From Phoronis australis (lineage: Eukaryota; Phoronida; Phoronidae), in contig NMRA01000267.1 in the NCBI GenBank assembly GCA_002633005.1, positions 64,001 through 128,000 on the forward strand: a stretch of 64,000 nucleotides of DNA, written 5' to 3'. The position numbers and the translations under genes are program-made. Below, in pieces: positions 22,396 through 32,920 of this stretch. The notes under the pieces were generated by a model. The model was not told the origin of the DNA. It saw only the letters and a program-made list of their open reading frames with translations, and made no database searches. Numbering within the stretch: position 1 is the first letter of the stretch; every line of letters begins with the position of its first letter.

Positions 22396-22429
22396 GTGGG
22401 CGCATTTCAACGCTCTGCGTTGCTCTTGT
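22396..22429. mobile_element. Edge of a dispersed repeat
   Basis: About 34 bases beginning GTGGGCGCATTTC and continuing through CGCTCTG that recur with two mismatches at 35618-35652. Here they sit between the N and repeat D copy 2, so they are probably the end of a mobile repeat inserted in one allele only. Confidence 0.5.
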
Positions 22430-22740
22430 TGTAGTTGCTTTAGGATAAATCTGTGTGTGAACAGGACTTTAGATTTGTTACTCAATATTTATTGGAGACT
22501 ATTTCAAGTAATGTCCAAGGTTCTTGTCTTTCAAAGTGTAATTGAATAAGGTTTGAGAAGATTTAACTGGTGTCTCAGTTCAGAAAAACGTGATCTGGTT
22601 TAATAATTGAAAATATAAAGTCTCTGTGTTCGTTTAGTCGAGTTATTTATACTGTATTGAACCTTCTATGAAATTTATGTCTGACTAGAATCATGTTAAA
22701 TCAGTGCTGTAAAGACATAGTTATGAAAGTGTTACTGTAT
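22430..22740. repeat. Direct repeat D, copy 2
   Basis: Matches 22091-22394 and continues uninterrupted into the DNA upstream of the copia element. Confidence 0.85.
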
Positions 22741-23509
22741 ATCTAATGACTATCTTGATTATGCACATGTTAACTATTGTTGATAATAAAATTATTAACC
22801 ATTAATTTCAAACGTTTAAGCAGTTATAATTTAAATTCAAAATCATCTACAGTTCAGCGTTATGGACAAGTCCATATATCTAGCCTAAATACCTACATAA
22901 CATATTTCTAGTCTCCTACATGTGAAGATTTCTCAAACAATACTAATTGCCAAAATTGCATTGTTACAAATGTTTGTGCATGTTGACAGTTGTACAACAT
23001 AGACTTCAACTAATGGAATGCTTTTCTTTCAGTTTATTTTTATGAGAATGTTACTATTAAAAATAAAATTCACTGTTGCACCACACTGAGTACTCCATTG
23101 AAGACAAAAATTACAATAACCTTAATCTGTCCTTCACTGACATTTTTAGTAGTCTCCAAAAATGCATGACAATGGCAAAAAAGAAACTGAAGGGGATGGT
23201 GGCAATCGAGCTCTTGAAATAACCAGTAGCTTCTTCCGTAAGTTACTTTTAAGGTTGGTTTTCTACCAAAAGTATTCCTCTAAATATGAACAACAAGATG
23301 AAGATTGCTATGCAAGTATGTATACTAAGCAATATACAAGAAAAATTGCCTAAAACCCCTCAGTTACACAATGTACACAGTTGCCCTTATACGCAAGTAA
23401 GCATTGGTAAAGTTGCAACTATTTGATATGGGCCAAATCTGAAACTGTTGGCTAATGGAAGGATGACATCACTGGTAACTTGGAGGCACTTTGCAGTGAA
23501 CATCAGGGC
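22741..23509. other. No gene seen, upstream of copia element
   Basis: AT-rich sequence without recognisable exon or repeat. The last bases, AGGGC at 23505-23509, resemble GGGGC at 27523-27527 and may be the target-site duplication of the retrotransposon. Confidence 0.5.
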
Positions 23510-23689
23510 TGTTGACTATATAATCTACCTAGCAGGCACCATATGTTAGTAATCATGTAGAACTTATGTAAATCTTTATTGCGCATGCTCACTGTAGCCA
23601 CAAGTATTATAACCACGTGTTTTAGTCCGTCGAATATAGTTAGTGATTCTGTACACTTATTTTTTTATTCCACGATGTTCCTCGCAACA
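23510..23689 (+). repeat. 5' LTR of the copia element
   Basis: Starts TGTTGACTATATAA and ends CGCAACA; short at 180 bases. Contains a TATATAA soon after its start and an ATG 15 bases before its end that is in frame with gag. Confidence 0.9.
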
Positions 23690-24646
23690 GGTTATGGGCC
23701 CAGCGCCAGGAGCCGACTCTTATTCGACGGCAAACAGGAAAGTTTCCTGATATGGGATACAAAGTTCACTAACTATCTGTACACACGAGATAAAGATGTG
23801 TACAACACTCTCATGGCGACCCCGGAGGCGCCAACTGGCAGCGATCTGATCAACTGCAATCGCCGAGCGTATGCGGAACTTGTACAGGTACTCGACGAGA
23901 GAAGCCTGCAGCTTATTATGACAGACGCTGATGGTGACGGCAAGAAAACGTACAGAATACTGAGAAACTATTACGATAGCATGGACAAACCCCACATAGT
24001 AATCGCTATGTTGTTAAAAGGCCTGCCCGAGTCCTACAAATCATTCATCGTTGTGCATACACAAATTGAAAAGTGCAAGAGTCTGAGCAAATTCAAAACG
24101 GCACTGAGCAATTACGCCAGTACGGAAGCTGCCCGACAACCGACAACACAGAGCCAGTCTTGTGCAATGACTGCCCGTGGAAAACCGAGAAAACCAAAGT
24201 GCATAGCATGCGGAAAATTGGGACACGAAACAAAAGACTGTTGGGGTAAGTCAGAATTACACTGCAACGTTTGTAAAAAATCTGGCAGTCACACTGAGAG
24301 CGAATGCTTTGCCAAGAAACGCCCGTCGCGTTCGAGAAAACCGAACACTTCAGCACGCATGGCCTCGGGCACAGACCACAGGAACACTGGAGACAATTCG
24401 GACTTTGGTTTCGTCACACGTGCGTACAATTCAGTGGAGAAACAAACTCACACTGGTAAATTGCTTGTTGATGGTGGCGCATCAACCCACATCATTAACG
24501 ACCCTGGATTATTTGTGTCTTACGATAACACGTTTAAGCCGCAGGAACATTTCATCGAGTTAGCAGACAGTCGCCGCAGTAATCAGCTGGCTACTGCGAG
24601 AGGAAATGCTAAATTAACTATCTCAGATGCTCAAGGCATACCGTGA
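23675..24646 (+). pseudogene. copia gag and protease region
   Basis: About 323 codons from an ATG in the last bases of the LTR to TGA 24644-24646. The N-terminal Gag domain (RLLFDGKQESFLIWDTKF) starts too close to the LTR for any later Met to serve, so translation probably starts in the LTR and passes through the primer site. Near residue 175 is a CCHC knuckle, CIACGKLGHETKDC, followed by a second Cys/His cluster (CNVCKKSGSHTESEC). The aspartic protease motif is DGGAST near residue 266, with Gly in place of the more usual Ser or Thr. The stop falls where related polyproteins continue, so it is a break. Confidence 0.85.
23691..23704 (+). other. Primer-binding site, initiator tRNA-Met anticodon arm
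   Basis: GTTATGGGCCCAGC is the exact complement of the anticodon stem-loop of animal initiator tRNA-Met (it contains the complement of CAT flanked by the GGGCC/GGCCC-type stem). Drosophila copia and yeast Ty5 prime from an internal half of this tRNA rather than from its 3' end. It lies one base from the LTR. Confidence 0.8.
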
Positions 24647-24647
24647 C

Positions 24648-25514
24648 ATGTCACATTACACAATGCATTGCTGGCCCGTTTTCCCAATGTGTTTATTTTC
24701 TGTTAGTGCCGCGACTGATCATGGTGGCACTGTTACGTTTGCTAAAGGGAAAGCCACGTTAACCCAGGGAGGTACGACGTTCAATATAGCTCGACGCGGA
24801 AATTTGTATTACCTACCCACGCAAACGGATATCACGCAAACGTATGTAACGCGTTCGTTAGAAGAATGGCATCACGTCTTGGGACACATGAACTATGACA
24901 ACATATTAAATCTCGAGAAGGTTTGCGATGGAATGACCGTAGTGAAGCGGCAAAAGCGAAGCTGCACGACGTGCGACTTAAACAAGATTACGAAACAGCC
25001 GATCAACAGGGACATACCCGTGACACATGCAAAACGACCGCTCGAGAGGGTACACACCGATGTGTGCGGCCCCATTACCCCGAACTCGCGGGAAAGATAT
25101 AAGTACATTATCAATTTTGTGGATGAATATTCGAGTGCATTGTTTGTGTACTTCCTGAGATCGAAAGACGAAGCTCACATCGCCCTGAAAAGCTTCATCT
25201 CGGACACAGCGTCGTACGGCAAAATACTCGAAATACATAGTGACAACGGTGGCGAATATGTAGGTGAATCTTTTCGCTCTGTACTACGCAACTCTGGCAT
25301 CAAACATTCTACAACCGCTTCCTACAGCAGTTTCCAGAACGGGAAAAGTTCGATTATGGAAATGGCGCGATGCCTACTCGAAGAGGCACCTGTCGACAAA
25401 ATGTATTGGCCATGTGTGGTAAAATACGCTCAGTATCTGCGGAACAGAAGCTTCCAACGTCGCACCGGAAAAACAGCCTATGAACTATTCTGCGACAAGA
25501 AACCAGACATGTGA
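24648..25514 (+). pseudogene. copia integrase region, broken
   Basis: The first bases still encode protease-integrase linker in the gag frame; a frame change near 24700 then leads into the integrase frame. It has a His-His-Cys-Cys zinc module (HHVLGH ... CTTCDL) and the integrase core with TDVCGP and HSDNGGEY, the first two catalytic Asp. The stretch that normally carries the catalytic Glu reads FQNGKSSIMEMARC, so that residue is missing or displaced. Ends at TGA 25512-25514, in the middle of the domain C-terminus. Confidence 0.85.
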
Positions 25515-25517
25515 CAA

Positions 25518-25775
25518 ATGCATCATTTTGGATCGACCTGTGTTATTTTGAACGAACGTTCCAAAAGTAAGCTGGATAATCGCTGGAAACTTGGGACATA
25601 TCTTGGAATTAACCCGCTGATCAATACGCACTACGTTCTGGACTCTGAGAGTGGTCGTGTACTTACATCATGCTACATTAGAATGCAGACGGAGTACACT
25701 TTTGATGGTGTATACAAGTATCAATTACGTGTACGTGGTGATGAACATTCCGACCACATACAACGAAGCAATTAA
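25518..25775 (+). pseudogene. copia integrase C-terminal remnant
   Basis: Same frame as the integrase after the stop at 25512. Contains the integrase C-terminal pattern with WKLGTYLG. The useful frame is lost near 25740, where homology passes to the reverse-transcriptase frame. Confidence 0.75.
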
Positions 25776-27190
25776 CGCACCCGATGCTTTTAAATGGAAA
25801 CAAGTTATGGATAGAGAGATCGAGTCACTAAAATCAAATGACACGTGCGAAATTGTTGCCCGGCCCGAGGATCGCGCAGAGACCAAAGGCAAATGGGTTT
25901 ATACGATTAAACAAGGCAAGAACCCTGAAGATGACGTCCAGCACAAAGCTAGATACGTGGCGAAAGGATTTTCACAGATACCCGGAGTAGACTATGATGA
26001 AACGTTTTCGCCAACGTCAAGATTTACGTCATTGCGAATGCTCCTTCAGAAAGCAGTGAACGAGAAAATGGTAATACACCAAATGGATGTCAAGGGTGCA
26101 TACCTGAACGCCCCCATTGACAAGGAGATATTTGTAGCACAGCCATCCGGTTACGAACAATCGTCAACAGACGGCAGGCGACTGACATGTAGACTGAATA
26201 AATCACTTTACGGCCTTAAACAGTCTTGCCGATTGCGGTATGGAACATTAACAAGTTTCCTACAGGAGTTGGGTTTCACACAGAGTAAAAATGACCCCTG
26301 CATGTTCAGTCGTGACACAGCGACCCTAATGTTTTGGGTGGATGATATCGTGGTCGCAAGCAGCTGTGAATCGGAAATAACGGACATTAAATCACAGATC
26401 AGTGAAAGATTCAGGATGGATGACTGTGGCGAACTCAAATGGTTCCTGGGCATGGACTTCAAGCGCGTCCCAGATGGCTGCTACACTGCAAATCAGGAAC
26501 GTTACGTCAGAGCAGTACTTGACCGTTTCGGCATGACCGAATGCAAACCCGTAGCAACACCAATTTACCCCGCAGTGAAACTGACACCAGTAACTAGTGA
26601 TACCGAGGACCATGGATACCCTTACAGACAGGCCGATGGGAGTCTCGTTTATTTAAGCTGTGCGACCAGACCAGACATCAGCTGGTCACTATCGATGTTG
26701 TCACAATTTCTGGACAAACCCGTACATACACACATAGTGGCATTGAAACATGTATTGCGTTACCTACAAGGGACAAAATCATACGGATTAACGTTTAGAC
26801 TATCGAATTCTCCGATCACTGGTTACACCGATTCCGACTGGGCTGGCGACGCGAGTGACCGGAAGTCAACTTCCGGGTACGTGTTCGGGGTACCTGGATC
26901 TGCGCCAGTTTTGTGGAAGAGCCAGAAACAACCGACAGTAGCACTCTCCTCATGCGAGGCCGAGTACATGGCTTTAACAGAGTCCACAAAGGAGATGTTA
27001 CATCTCCGGTCACTGACAAATGACTTGGGACTCCCGCTACCGAAAATGTCAGTAATCTATTCCGATAACCAGGGCACGATTGCACTTACAAAGGAATCTG
27101 CTAAGCAACATCAAAGGACCAAGCACATTGATGTCCATTATCACTTCGTGAGAGAACAAGAGAACATTCTGGTGACAACCATGCGGACAT
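25740..27190 (+). pseudogene. copia reverse transcriptase - RNase H region
   Basis: Long open stretch of about 480 codons with the RVT_2 domain: KARYVAKGFSQIPGVDYDET, the first catalytic Asp in MDVKGAYLNAPID, and the active-site motif as FWVDD where YVDD is usual. RNase H follows with TDSDWAGD, SCEAEYMA, YSDNQGTIAL and RTKHIDVHYHF. Near 27180 the frame slips, so the conserved C-terminal tail is read in another frame (TAA at 27256-27258) while this one runs to 27354 inside the 3' LTR. Confidence 0.9.
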
Positions 27191-27322
27191 TCTTACTAAG
27201 GGACTGGGAAAGACTGCTCATTTACATGGTGCAACGAACCTGGGACTTTTGTGCTAAGTTTTTGTTAATTGTTCGTTGCAACCCCTGGGCTTGTTTTTTT
27301 TTGTGTGTGGGCCTGCTCCCGA

Positions 27323-27340
27323 TTAAGGGGGGGGGGGGGG
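27323..27340 (+). other. Polypurine tract (14 G) of the copia element
   Basis: TTAA followed by 14 consecutive G, immediately before the 3' LTR. Position and purity fit the plus-strand primer tract. Confidence 0.8.
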
Positions 27341-27522
27341 TGTTGAGTATATAACCTACCTAGCAGGCACCATATGTTAGTAATCATGTAGAACTTATGT
27401 AAGTCTTTATTGCGCATGCTCACTGTAGCCACATGTATTATAACCACGTGTTTTAGTCCGTCGAATATAGTTAGTGATTCTGTACACACGTATTTTTTTA
27501 TTCCACGATGTTCCTCGCAACA
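27341..27522 (+). repeat. 3' LTR of the copia element
   Basis: TGTTGAGTATATAA to CGCAACA, 182 bases, matching the 5' LTR except for a few substitutions and a short indel. Followed by GGGGC, the likely right target-site copy. Confidence 0.9.
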
Positions 27523-27527
27523 GGGGC

Positions 27528-28052
27528 CAAATGCAAATATGAAGAGTTTCGAGTCAGGAGAGAACTAACTTGCCCCCATGGCTACGTCAGTACAAGTAGG
27601 CCAACAGTGTGTGAACACAATTTCATGAAATTTGCACCCCGTAGCTGCATACATCACAAAGAAAAGGAAAACATGCCGCGTAATCCAATGCTAGCCCGTT
27701 TCTTCCATATCCAATGAATAGTCCTCAGCTGTTCAAAAATGCTTGTCATGATGCACCGGATTCTTTCTGTTGGTGTATTTTTCTCAGCTGCATGAATATT
27801 TCGTAGGTAGTAAGATTTTTTGTTTTGAATAGGAATTGCTGACCATCATCTGAAAAGAAAAGAAAAACGCAAGATAAATCTGACTGGAACAGTATCAAGA
27901 AGAGCATGAACAATTGACACATTTGTAACCGCTATATTCAATACATTTTCAAATGAATTTACGAACAGGTAAATCACAATCAAGGTATGTATTCGGTAGC
28001 CATTTTTGGTGAAAAATGAAGGCTGTCACATAACTATAAAAGCTGCGTAATT
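27528..28052. other. No gene seen, right of copia element
   Basis: Short chance frames only; no repeat recognised. Confidence 0.45.
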
Positions 28053-28194
28053 CATGGGCGGCACAGCACTGAAAAAAGTGAGGGCTAAAGCCCCCCAGCC
28101 CCCTTGTGCTGTGCCGCCAATAGACCATGGGCGGCACAGCACTGAAAAAAGTGGGGGCTATAGCCCCACCAGCTCCATATGGTGTGCCACCCAC
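28053..28194. repeat. Two tandem units of a short foldback family
   Basis: Units at 28053-28120 and 28126-28194 both begin CATGGGCGGCACAGC. In the first, GGCGGCACAGC (28057-28067) is perfectly inverted at 28108-28118, giving an 11-bp stem; in the second the right arm is degenerate. The middle contains GGGCTAAAGCCC-like G/C runs. The family recurs inverted at 29296-29412. Confidence 0.75.
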
Positions 28195-29295
28195 GTTATT
28201 TTATGGCACCATCATTCCAGGTTTGTAATCTAAAATAGTTTTGGACACGAATCACTGAATAAAATTTTATGGCCTCCTCACAATATAAAAGGGTACATAC
28301 ATAACTTGTGGTCACAACCCACTTCTACTTTATTCTTTCTATTAAATTCAAACCATGTATAAATGAGTTTGTTACAAGATAGGAACATCCTTGAAAACAT
28401 TTTGCATTCATATTATCTTCAAATTATGACCAGAGGATACAGTTTAAACATACAATGTGTTCAGACTCAACCTACTATATTTGACTTCTATTTGGGGATC
28501 TGATCTGTTAGACATCACATCCATCTTCACAGAAAACGACCCTGTCTGTCGAATCTTTGGTGCAGTCACATAGAAGTGAAAGTCCCTGAAACGAATAACT
28601 CATAATGTTACAAATTAAAGGCTGACCATCTAAAGAACATCTTCATATTATAAGTGAATGGGATATTTGTAGACAAGGTGACAAAGCACTTTTTATGCTA
28701 GTGAAACCACTTGGAAGGCTAGCCTCCATACAAAGCTGTATACTAAAATATTCGATAATCTTCATACAGCTACCTGGCTAGCTACTCGAAGGTCTCAGTG
28801 GAAACAAAAATTATTGAAGGCAACATAGAGATAAACTTTATGAAACACTGTAGGACATACCACAATGGGCAAATCTCCACTCTAACGTTATGTAAACAGC
28901 ATTTTTAGGTGAGGCTGTGAAATGGAACAGGGAATAAATAAGCAACTAAGCCGTATTTAAAGAGTCCTGGCTATCTGCGAAATGATGAATCTCATAGAAA
29001 GCACGAATTTGCAGGGACGTATTAACACGAAGTCAGTATGCAGGTTTCATAATAGACAGTGCCTTCATCTCTACATAGCAGTAGAGACAGTGATGCGCTC
29101 CCTTGCCCTTCATCAAAAAACATCAGACATTCAACAGCCACTTTTTGGCTATCAGCGGACTATCAACGGTGAAATTTCCAGATTTTCGAGCTGTGCGTGC
29201 CTTCGAAAATTGGAGAATTTCATCGCTGATAGCAGTCCGATTTAATCTTCGTCTTCTTTTTGGTTTAAGTAACCACACTCTATCCAGAATATTGT
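28195..29295. other. Segment between inverted foldback clusters
   Basis: About 1.1 kb lying between oppositely oriented copies of the same foldback family. No transposase or other coding signal seen. It might be the inside of a non-autonomous element or plain intergenic DNA. Confidence 0.35.
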
Positions 29296-29412
29296 GTCAC
29301 TGTATAACCCCCCACTTTTTTCAGAGCTACACCACACATGGTGTATGGGCGGTGAACTACATGGGGGCTGAAGGGTTTAGCCCCCCACTTTTACAGAGCT
29401 GCGTCACCCATG
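29296..29412. repeat. Foldback family, inverted orientation
   Basis: A partial unit (29296-29340) and a complete one (29345-29412, from ATGGGCGGTG to CACCCATG) with GCCCCCCACTTTT, the reverse complement of the 28.1-kb units. Confidence 0.65.
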
Positions 29413-29667
29413 AAGACAAAAACAACTAAATAACAAGAATAAAAATGCATACATAGTAAATGTCACTTCAGAGAATTGTTAGCATATAGCTAGGTTGTTC
29501 ACAGGCAGCCCAGCCAGTAAGAGGGTACCCCAGATAGAGGCATCCAACTATGTTACTTCAGATAGCTTGCTGACAAAACGTCAAGAGATGGGGCTGATGT
29601 AATGAAGCCCGGCAAACTATTCCAATCTGCGATTGTTTTAGAAAAGAATGATTTATCACAGGCAATC

Positions 29668-30087
29668 GTCACGTTGTTTTAAGTACCTTTTGTGCATAGA
29701 GGGACATCTTAGGAGGCCGCCAATGTCTAAATAGAGTATTATTCCCTTCAACTTGAACACGTACCATGGGCAGATCCAGGATTTTGAGTTGCGGGGGAAG
29801 GGGCAGGGCAGAGTATTAGCCAGGATTTTGCCAGTCAGACATTGGCACTCCCTAACTGCCCAATGGAATCTTGTAGAATTTTAAGGGGGGGAATGGCCGT
29901 CTTCTAAATCCGCCACTGCGTACTCCCATAATCAAACTTTTGTCTTCGAACAGTCCTTCATTCAGTTGCCCAAACCGGCGGCTGGCCATTTTTACATTGC
30001 GCGTACTCTATCACCCGCCAGGAGCGCGCGCAGTGTTGTAATGGGCAGTGTCCCTCTCTACGTAAAAGGTACTAATAACAACGTGAC
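29668..30087. mobile_element. MITE with long imperfect terminal inverted repeats
   Basis: Left end GTCACGTTGTTTTAAGTACC and right end (reverse complement) GTCACGTTGTTATTAGTACC; similarity extends about 40 bases inward. No coding capacity. A second, partial copy starts at 32685. A smaller element is nested inside at 29765-29918. Confidence 0.65.
29765..29918. mobile_element. Nested hAT-like MITE
   Basis: 154 bases whose ends (CATGGGCAGATCCAGG and, reverse-complemented, CAGTGGCGGATTTAGA) resemble the widespread CAGTGGCGGATC-type hAT termini. Flanked by CGTAC on both sides (29760-29764, 29919-29923). The paralogous repeat near 32.79 kb lacks the insertion and has one copy of the target region. 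Confidence 0.7.
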
Positions 30088-31346
30088 TTTGATATTTCGC
30101 CCAAAAGTTTCCGGTGCACGAAGCTCCTATATAGGGGCCAGCTAGCCTAGAGACGGTGCGGTGGTCACGACACAACTGACACAAGTTAGTAAGCTTTCAG
30201 CAGATTTCACCGGCCGCGCAGACTAACATAGGCCTACCTCGTCGATTTCACATGTTCGTGAAAAGGATCGAATTGAATTTTTATATTCTTAACGTGCTTC
30301 ATGTCGATTTGCTTTAGAAGTCCATGTAAATGAGTATTCGCCTTTCGAAAGCCATAACGAGTAACGTTCCGTATTTCGGGAAGAACTCTCGCCATGACTT
30401 TTAAATTGTGTCCCCTGTCACGATGCGCTCTTATTTGTAAAAGACTATTTGATTGGATAATGAATCTGACGTTCAAAATACGCTTCTGCTTTAAAACATT
30501 TAAAACCATTCTTTACCAAAATTGAAGGAATAAAATTAAATACTTTGCAATTTTTATTCAAAATATTGTTTTATCATTGAAAATTTTCCATAAACACTAA
30601 TTTTTTTGTAAATAAATTACCATTTAACAATATTCTAGTTTGGCGTATCTTTACAAAAGTTTACACGAATAGGGAATTCTGTAACAAAGTCATTCGCATT
30701 CAGAGAGACTCAGATCCACGAAACTGGATTTTTTGTGGGACCAGATTGCTCATTTACGAAACAAAAACGTAAGTATGTTGATCGTGTTACATGAGGAAAG
30801 GTTTCAAATATTATGCCGTCATGGTAAATGTAATTAGGGTAATGGAATTTTTGTTATGTTGAAGGTCATACCCGAACATCTCACCCTCACCTGTGGCTGT
30901 TTTCTGGTTTTTCACTCATCATGATTCATGAAGGCATGATAATCATGATATGTTCACCTGGTGTCTTGGGAGCTACTCATATAACTCACTCAGCGTGAGT
31001 TATATGTTACAGATAAGGGCCAAAATGTATAGCCCATAAAAGTTTCTCTTCTTAAAATACAGTGAATAGACATCGAATGAAACGTCCACATAATGAGAGT
31101 TAAGGTGGCAGGTTGACGTACACATAGTGTACCTAATTATCGGACGGAACCTAAATATCGGACATTTCAAAAAATCTTACTTGAAGCATAATCTGAGAGT
31201 TAAATGACACCAATTGTTGTTCCGTTGTAATGCATTCAATGTCCGGCACCGTCTCGTTTTTTTACAGCGTTGCCTCGTTTTGATTTCACCGAGAGAGGGT
31301 GCAATTTAGACCCCCCCAGTCCGCAGTCGGCCTAAACTGGACGATC
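30088..31346. other. No gene seen
   Basis: Intergenic DNA with a chance minus frame of 91 codons (30234-30509) without family features. It includes a perfect 12-bp inverted repeat, CATATAACTCAC / GTGAGTTATATG, at 30978-31006 with a 5-base loop. Confidence 0.45.
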
Positions 31347-32062
31347 NNNNNNNNNNNNNNNNNNNNNNNNNNNNNNNNNNNNNNNNNNNNNNNNNNNNNN
31401 NNNNNNNNNNNNNNNNNNNNNNNNNNNNNNNNNNNNNNNNNNNNNNNNNNNNNNNNNNNNNNNNNNNNNNNNNNNNNNNNNNNNNNNNNNNNNNNNNNNN
31501 NNNNNNNNNNNNNNNNNNNNNNNNNNNNNNNNNNNNNNNNNNNNNNNNNNNNNNNNNNNNNNNNNNNNNNNNNNNNNNNNNNNNNNNNNNNNNNNNNNNN
31601 NNNNNNNNNNNNNNNNNNNNNNNNNNNNNNNNNNNNNNNNNNNNNNNNNNNNNNNNNNNNNNNNNNNNNNNNNNNNNNNNNNNNNNNNNNNNNNNNNNNN
31701 NNNNNNNNNNNNNNNNNNNNNNNNNNNNNNNNNNNNNNNNNNNNNNNNNNNNNNNNNNNNNNNNNNNNNNNNNNNNNNNNNNNNNNNNNNNNNNNNNNNN
31801 NNNNNNNNNNNNNNNNNNNNNNNNNNNNNNNNNNNNNNNNNNNNNNNNNNNNNNNNNNNNNNNNNNNNNNNNNNNNNNNNNNNNNNNNNNNNNNNNNNNN
31901 NNNNNNNNNNNNNNNNNNNNNNNNNNNNNNNNNNNNNNNNNNNNNNNNNNNNNNNNNNNNNNNNNNNNNNNNNNNNNNNNNNNNNNNNNNNNNNNNNNNN
32001 NNNNNNNNNNNNNNNNNNNNNNNNNNNNNNNNNNNNNNNNNNNNNNNNNNNNNNNNNNNNNN
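31347..32062. other. Assembly gap (716 N)
   Basis: Unsequenced stretch. Open frames reported across it are meaningless. Confidence 1.
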
Positions 32063-32448
32063 ACTTTGATGTGCACAGACGTTTTCAATGAGGTTGTTCA
32101 CGTAAAACGCTAAGAACCCAGCATCAATTATCGCTCTGTATTTTATTGTTTTGGCCTTACAAAACTTGATCGACCCTGGGACATTTTGATACATTGTTCA
32201 AGCTACCCCTGGAGCGCGTGTTTGGGTAAATCTGAACGATAAATATTTTCGAAAATATATCCCAAAAATGCACAAAAAAGTGAATTAGTGAAATGTACTG
32301 TTTTTAAGATACATTTGAAAAAAGAAGCCACTCACTCACTGTTTGTTATCATATTGTGAATACGAACACGTTTGACGTTCGTAAGGAGACGAACGCTGGA
32401 AACTTCGCCAGATGTCGCAGGACTGTGCAGAAGATGAAATAAGATCGT

Positions 32449-32495
32449 TCACGACTTTAGGGCACTCACGACTTTAGGGCACTCACGACTTTAGG
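32449..32495. repeat. 17-bp minisatellite, under three units
   Basis: Unit CACGACTTTAGGGCACT repeated head to tail. Confidence 0.8.
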
Positions 32496-32684
32496 ACCTC
32501 TGACGGTATGGCTGTGACTGTGTAAACTGTAAATTGGCAGGGCCTACACAGGCAGCAAGGTGACTGTCACTACAAAAGTTAATTGGGGATACTGGACTAG
32601 TGACCACCATCTCTAGCTGGTCCCAGTAGTGATACCGTAAGCTTTCCAAAGAATTATGCCACAATGAAAGATTAAAACATCAAA

Positions 32685-32920
32685 GTCACATTGTTATAAG
32701 TACCGTTTGTGCTTAGAGGGACACCTTACTCCTTACTAGACCGCTTTGGCTTAGGTTAGTAGGGCGTCGATGTCTTTAGTTCCTTCCAACTCGAACAAAT
32801 GCTCCCATAATCAAACTTTTTCTTCGAACAGTCATTCGTTCAGTTGCCCAAAAAGGCAACTGGTCATTTTTGACACTGCGTGCTCTGTATAAATAGGACC
32901 TTCTACTGGAGCTAGGCAAT
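32685..32920. mobile_element. Partial second copy of the 29.7-kb MITE
   Basis: Shares the left terminal repeat (GTCACATTGTTATAAGTACC) and the internal segment with CTTCGAACAGTC and GTTCAGTTGCCCAAA. Lacks the nested insertion. Right terminus not found. Confidence 0.6.

Larger units (their letters stand above)
23510..27522 (+). mobile_element. Ty1/copia LTR retrotransposon, decayed
   Basis: A 4.0-kb element with 180/182-base LTRs that differ by only four or so substitutions and a small indel, hence a fairly recent insertion. Domain order gag - zinc knuckle - protease - integrase - reverse transcriptase - RNase H places it in Ty1/copia (integrase before RT). Inactive: a stop after the protease region (24644-24646), a frame change before the integrase, a second stop at 25512-25514, a frame change near 25740, loss of the integrase Glu, and a frame change close to the end of RNase H (about 27180). 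No env-like frame. GC is higher than in flanking DNA. Confidence 0.95.

Noticed and set aside
24041-24356. Minus-strand frames in the copia region
   Set aside because: Antisense shadows of gag; Cys-rich only because of the zinc knuckles on the other strand.
31286-32194. Open frames of 256-302 codons
   Set aside because: They run through the 716-base N gap; only a few dozen real codons remain.
32449-32495. TTTAGGG words as plant-type telomere repeat
   Set aside because: The repeating unit is 17 bases with the word once per unit; not a telomere array.
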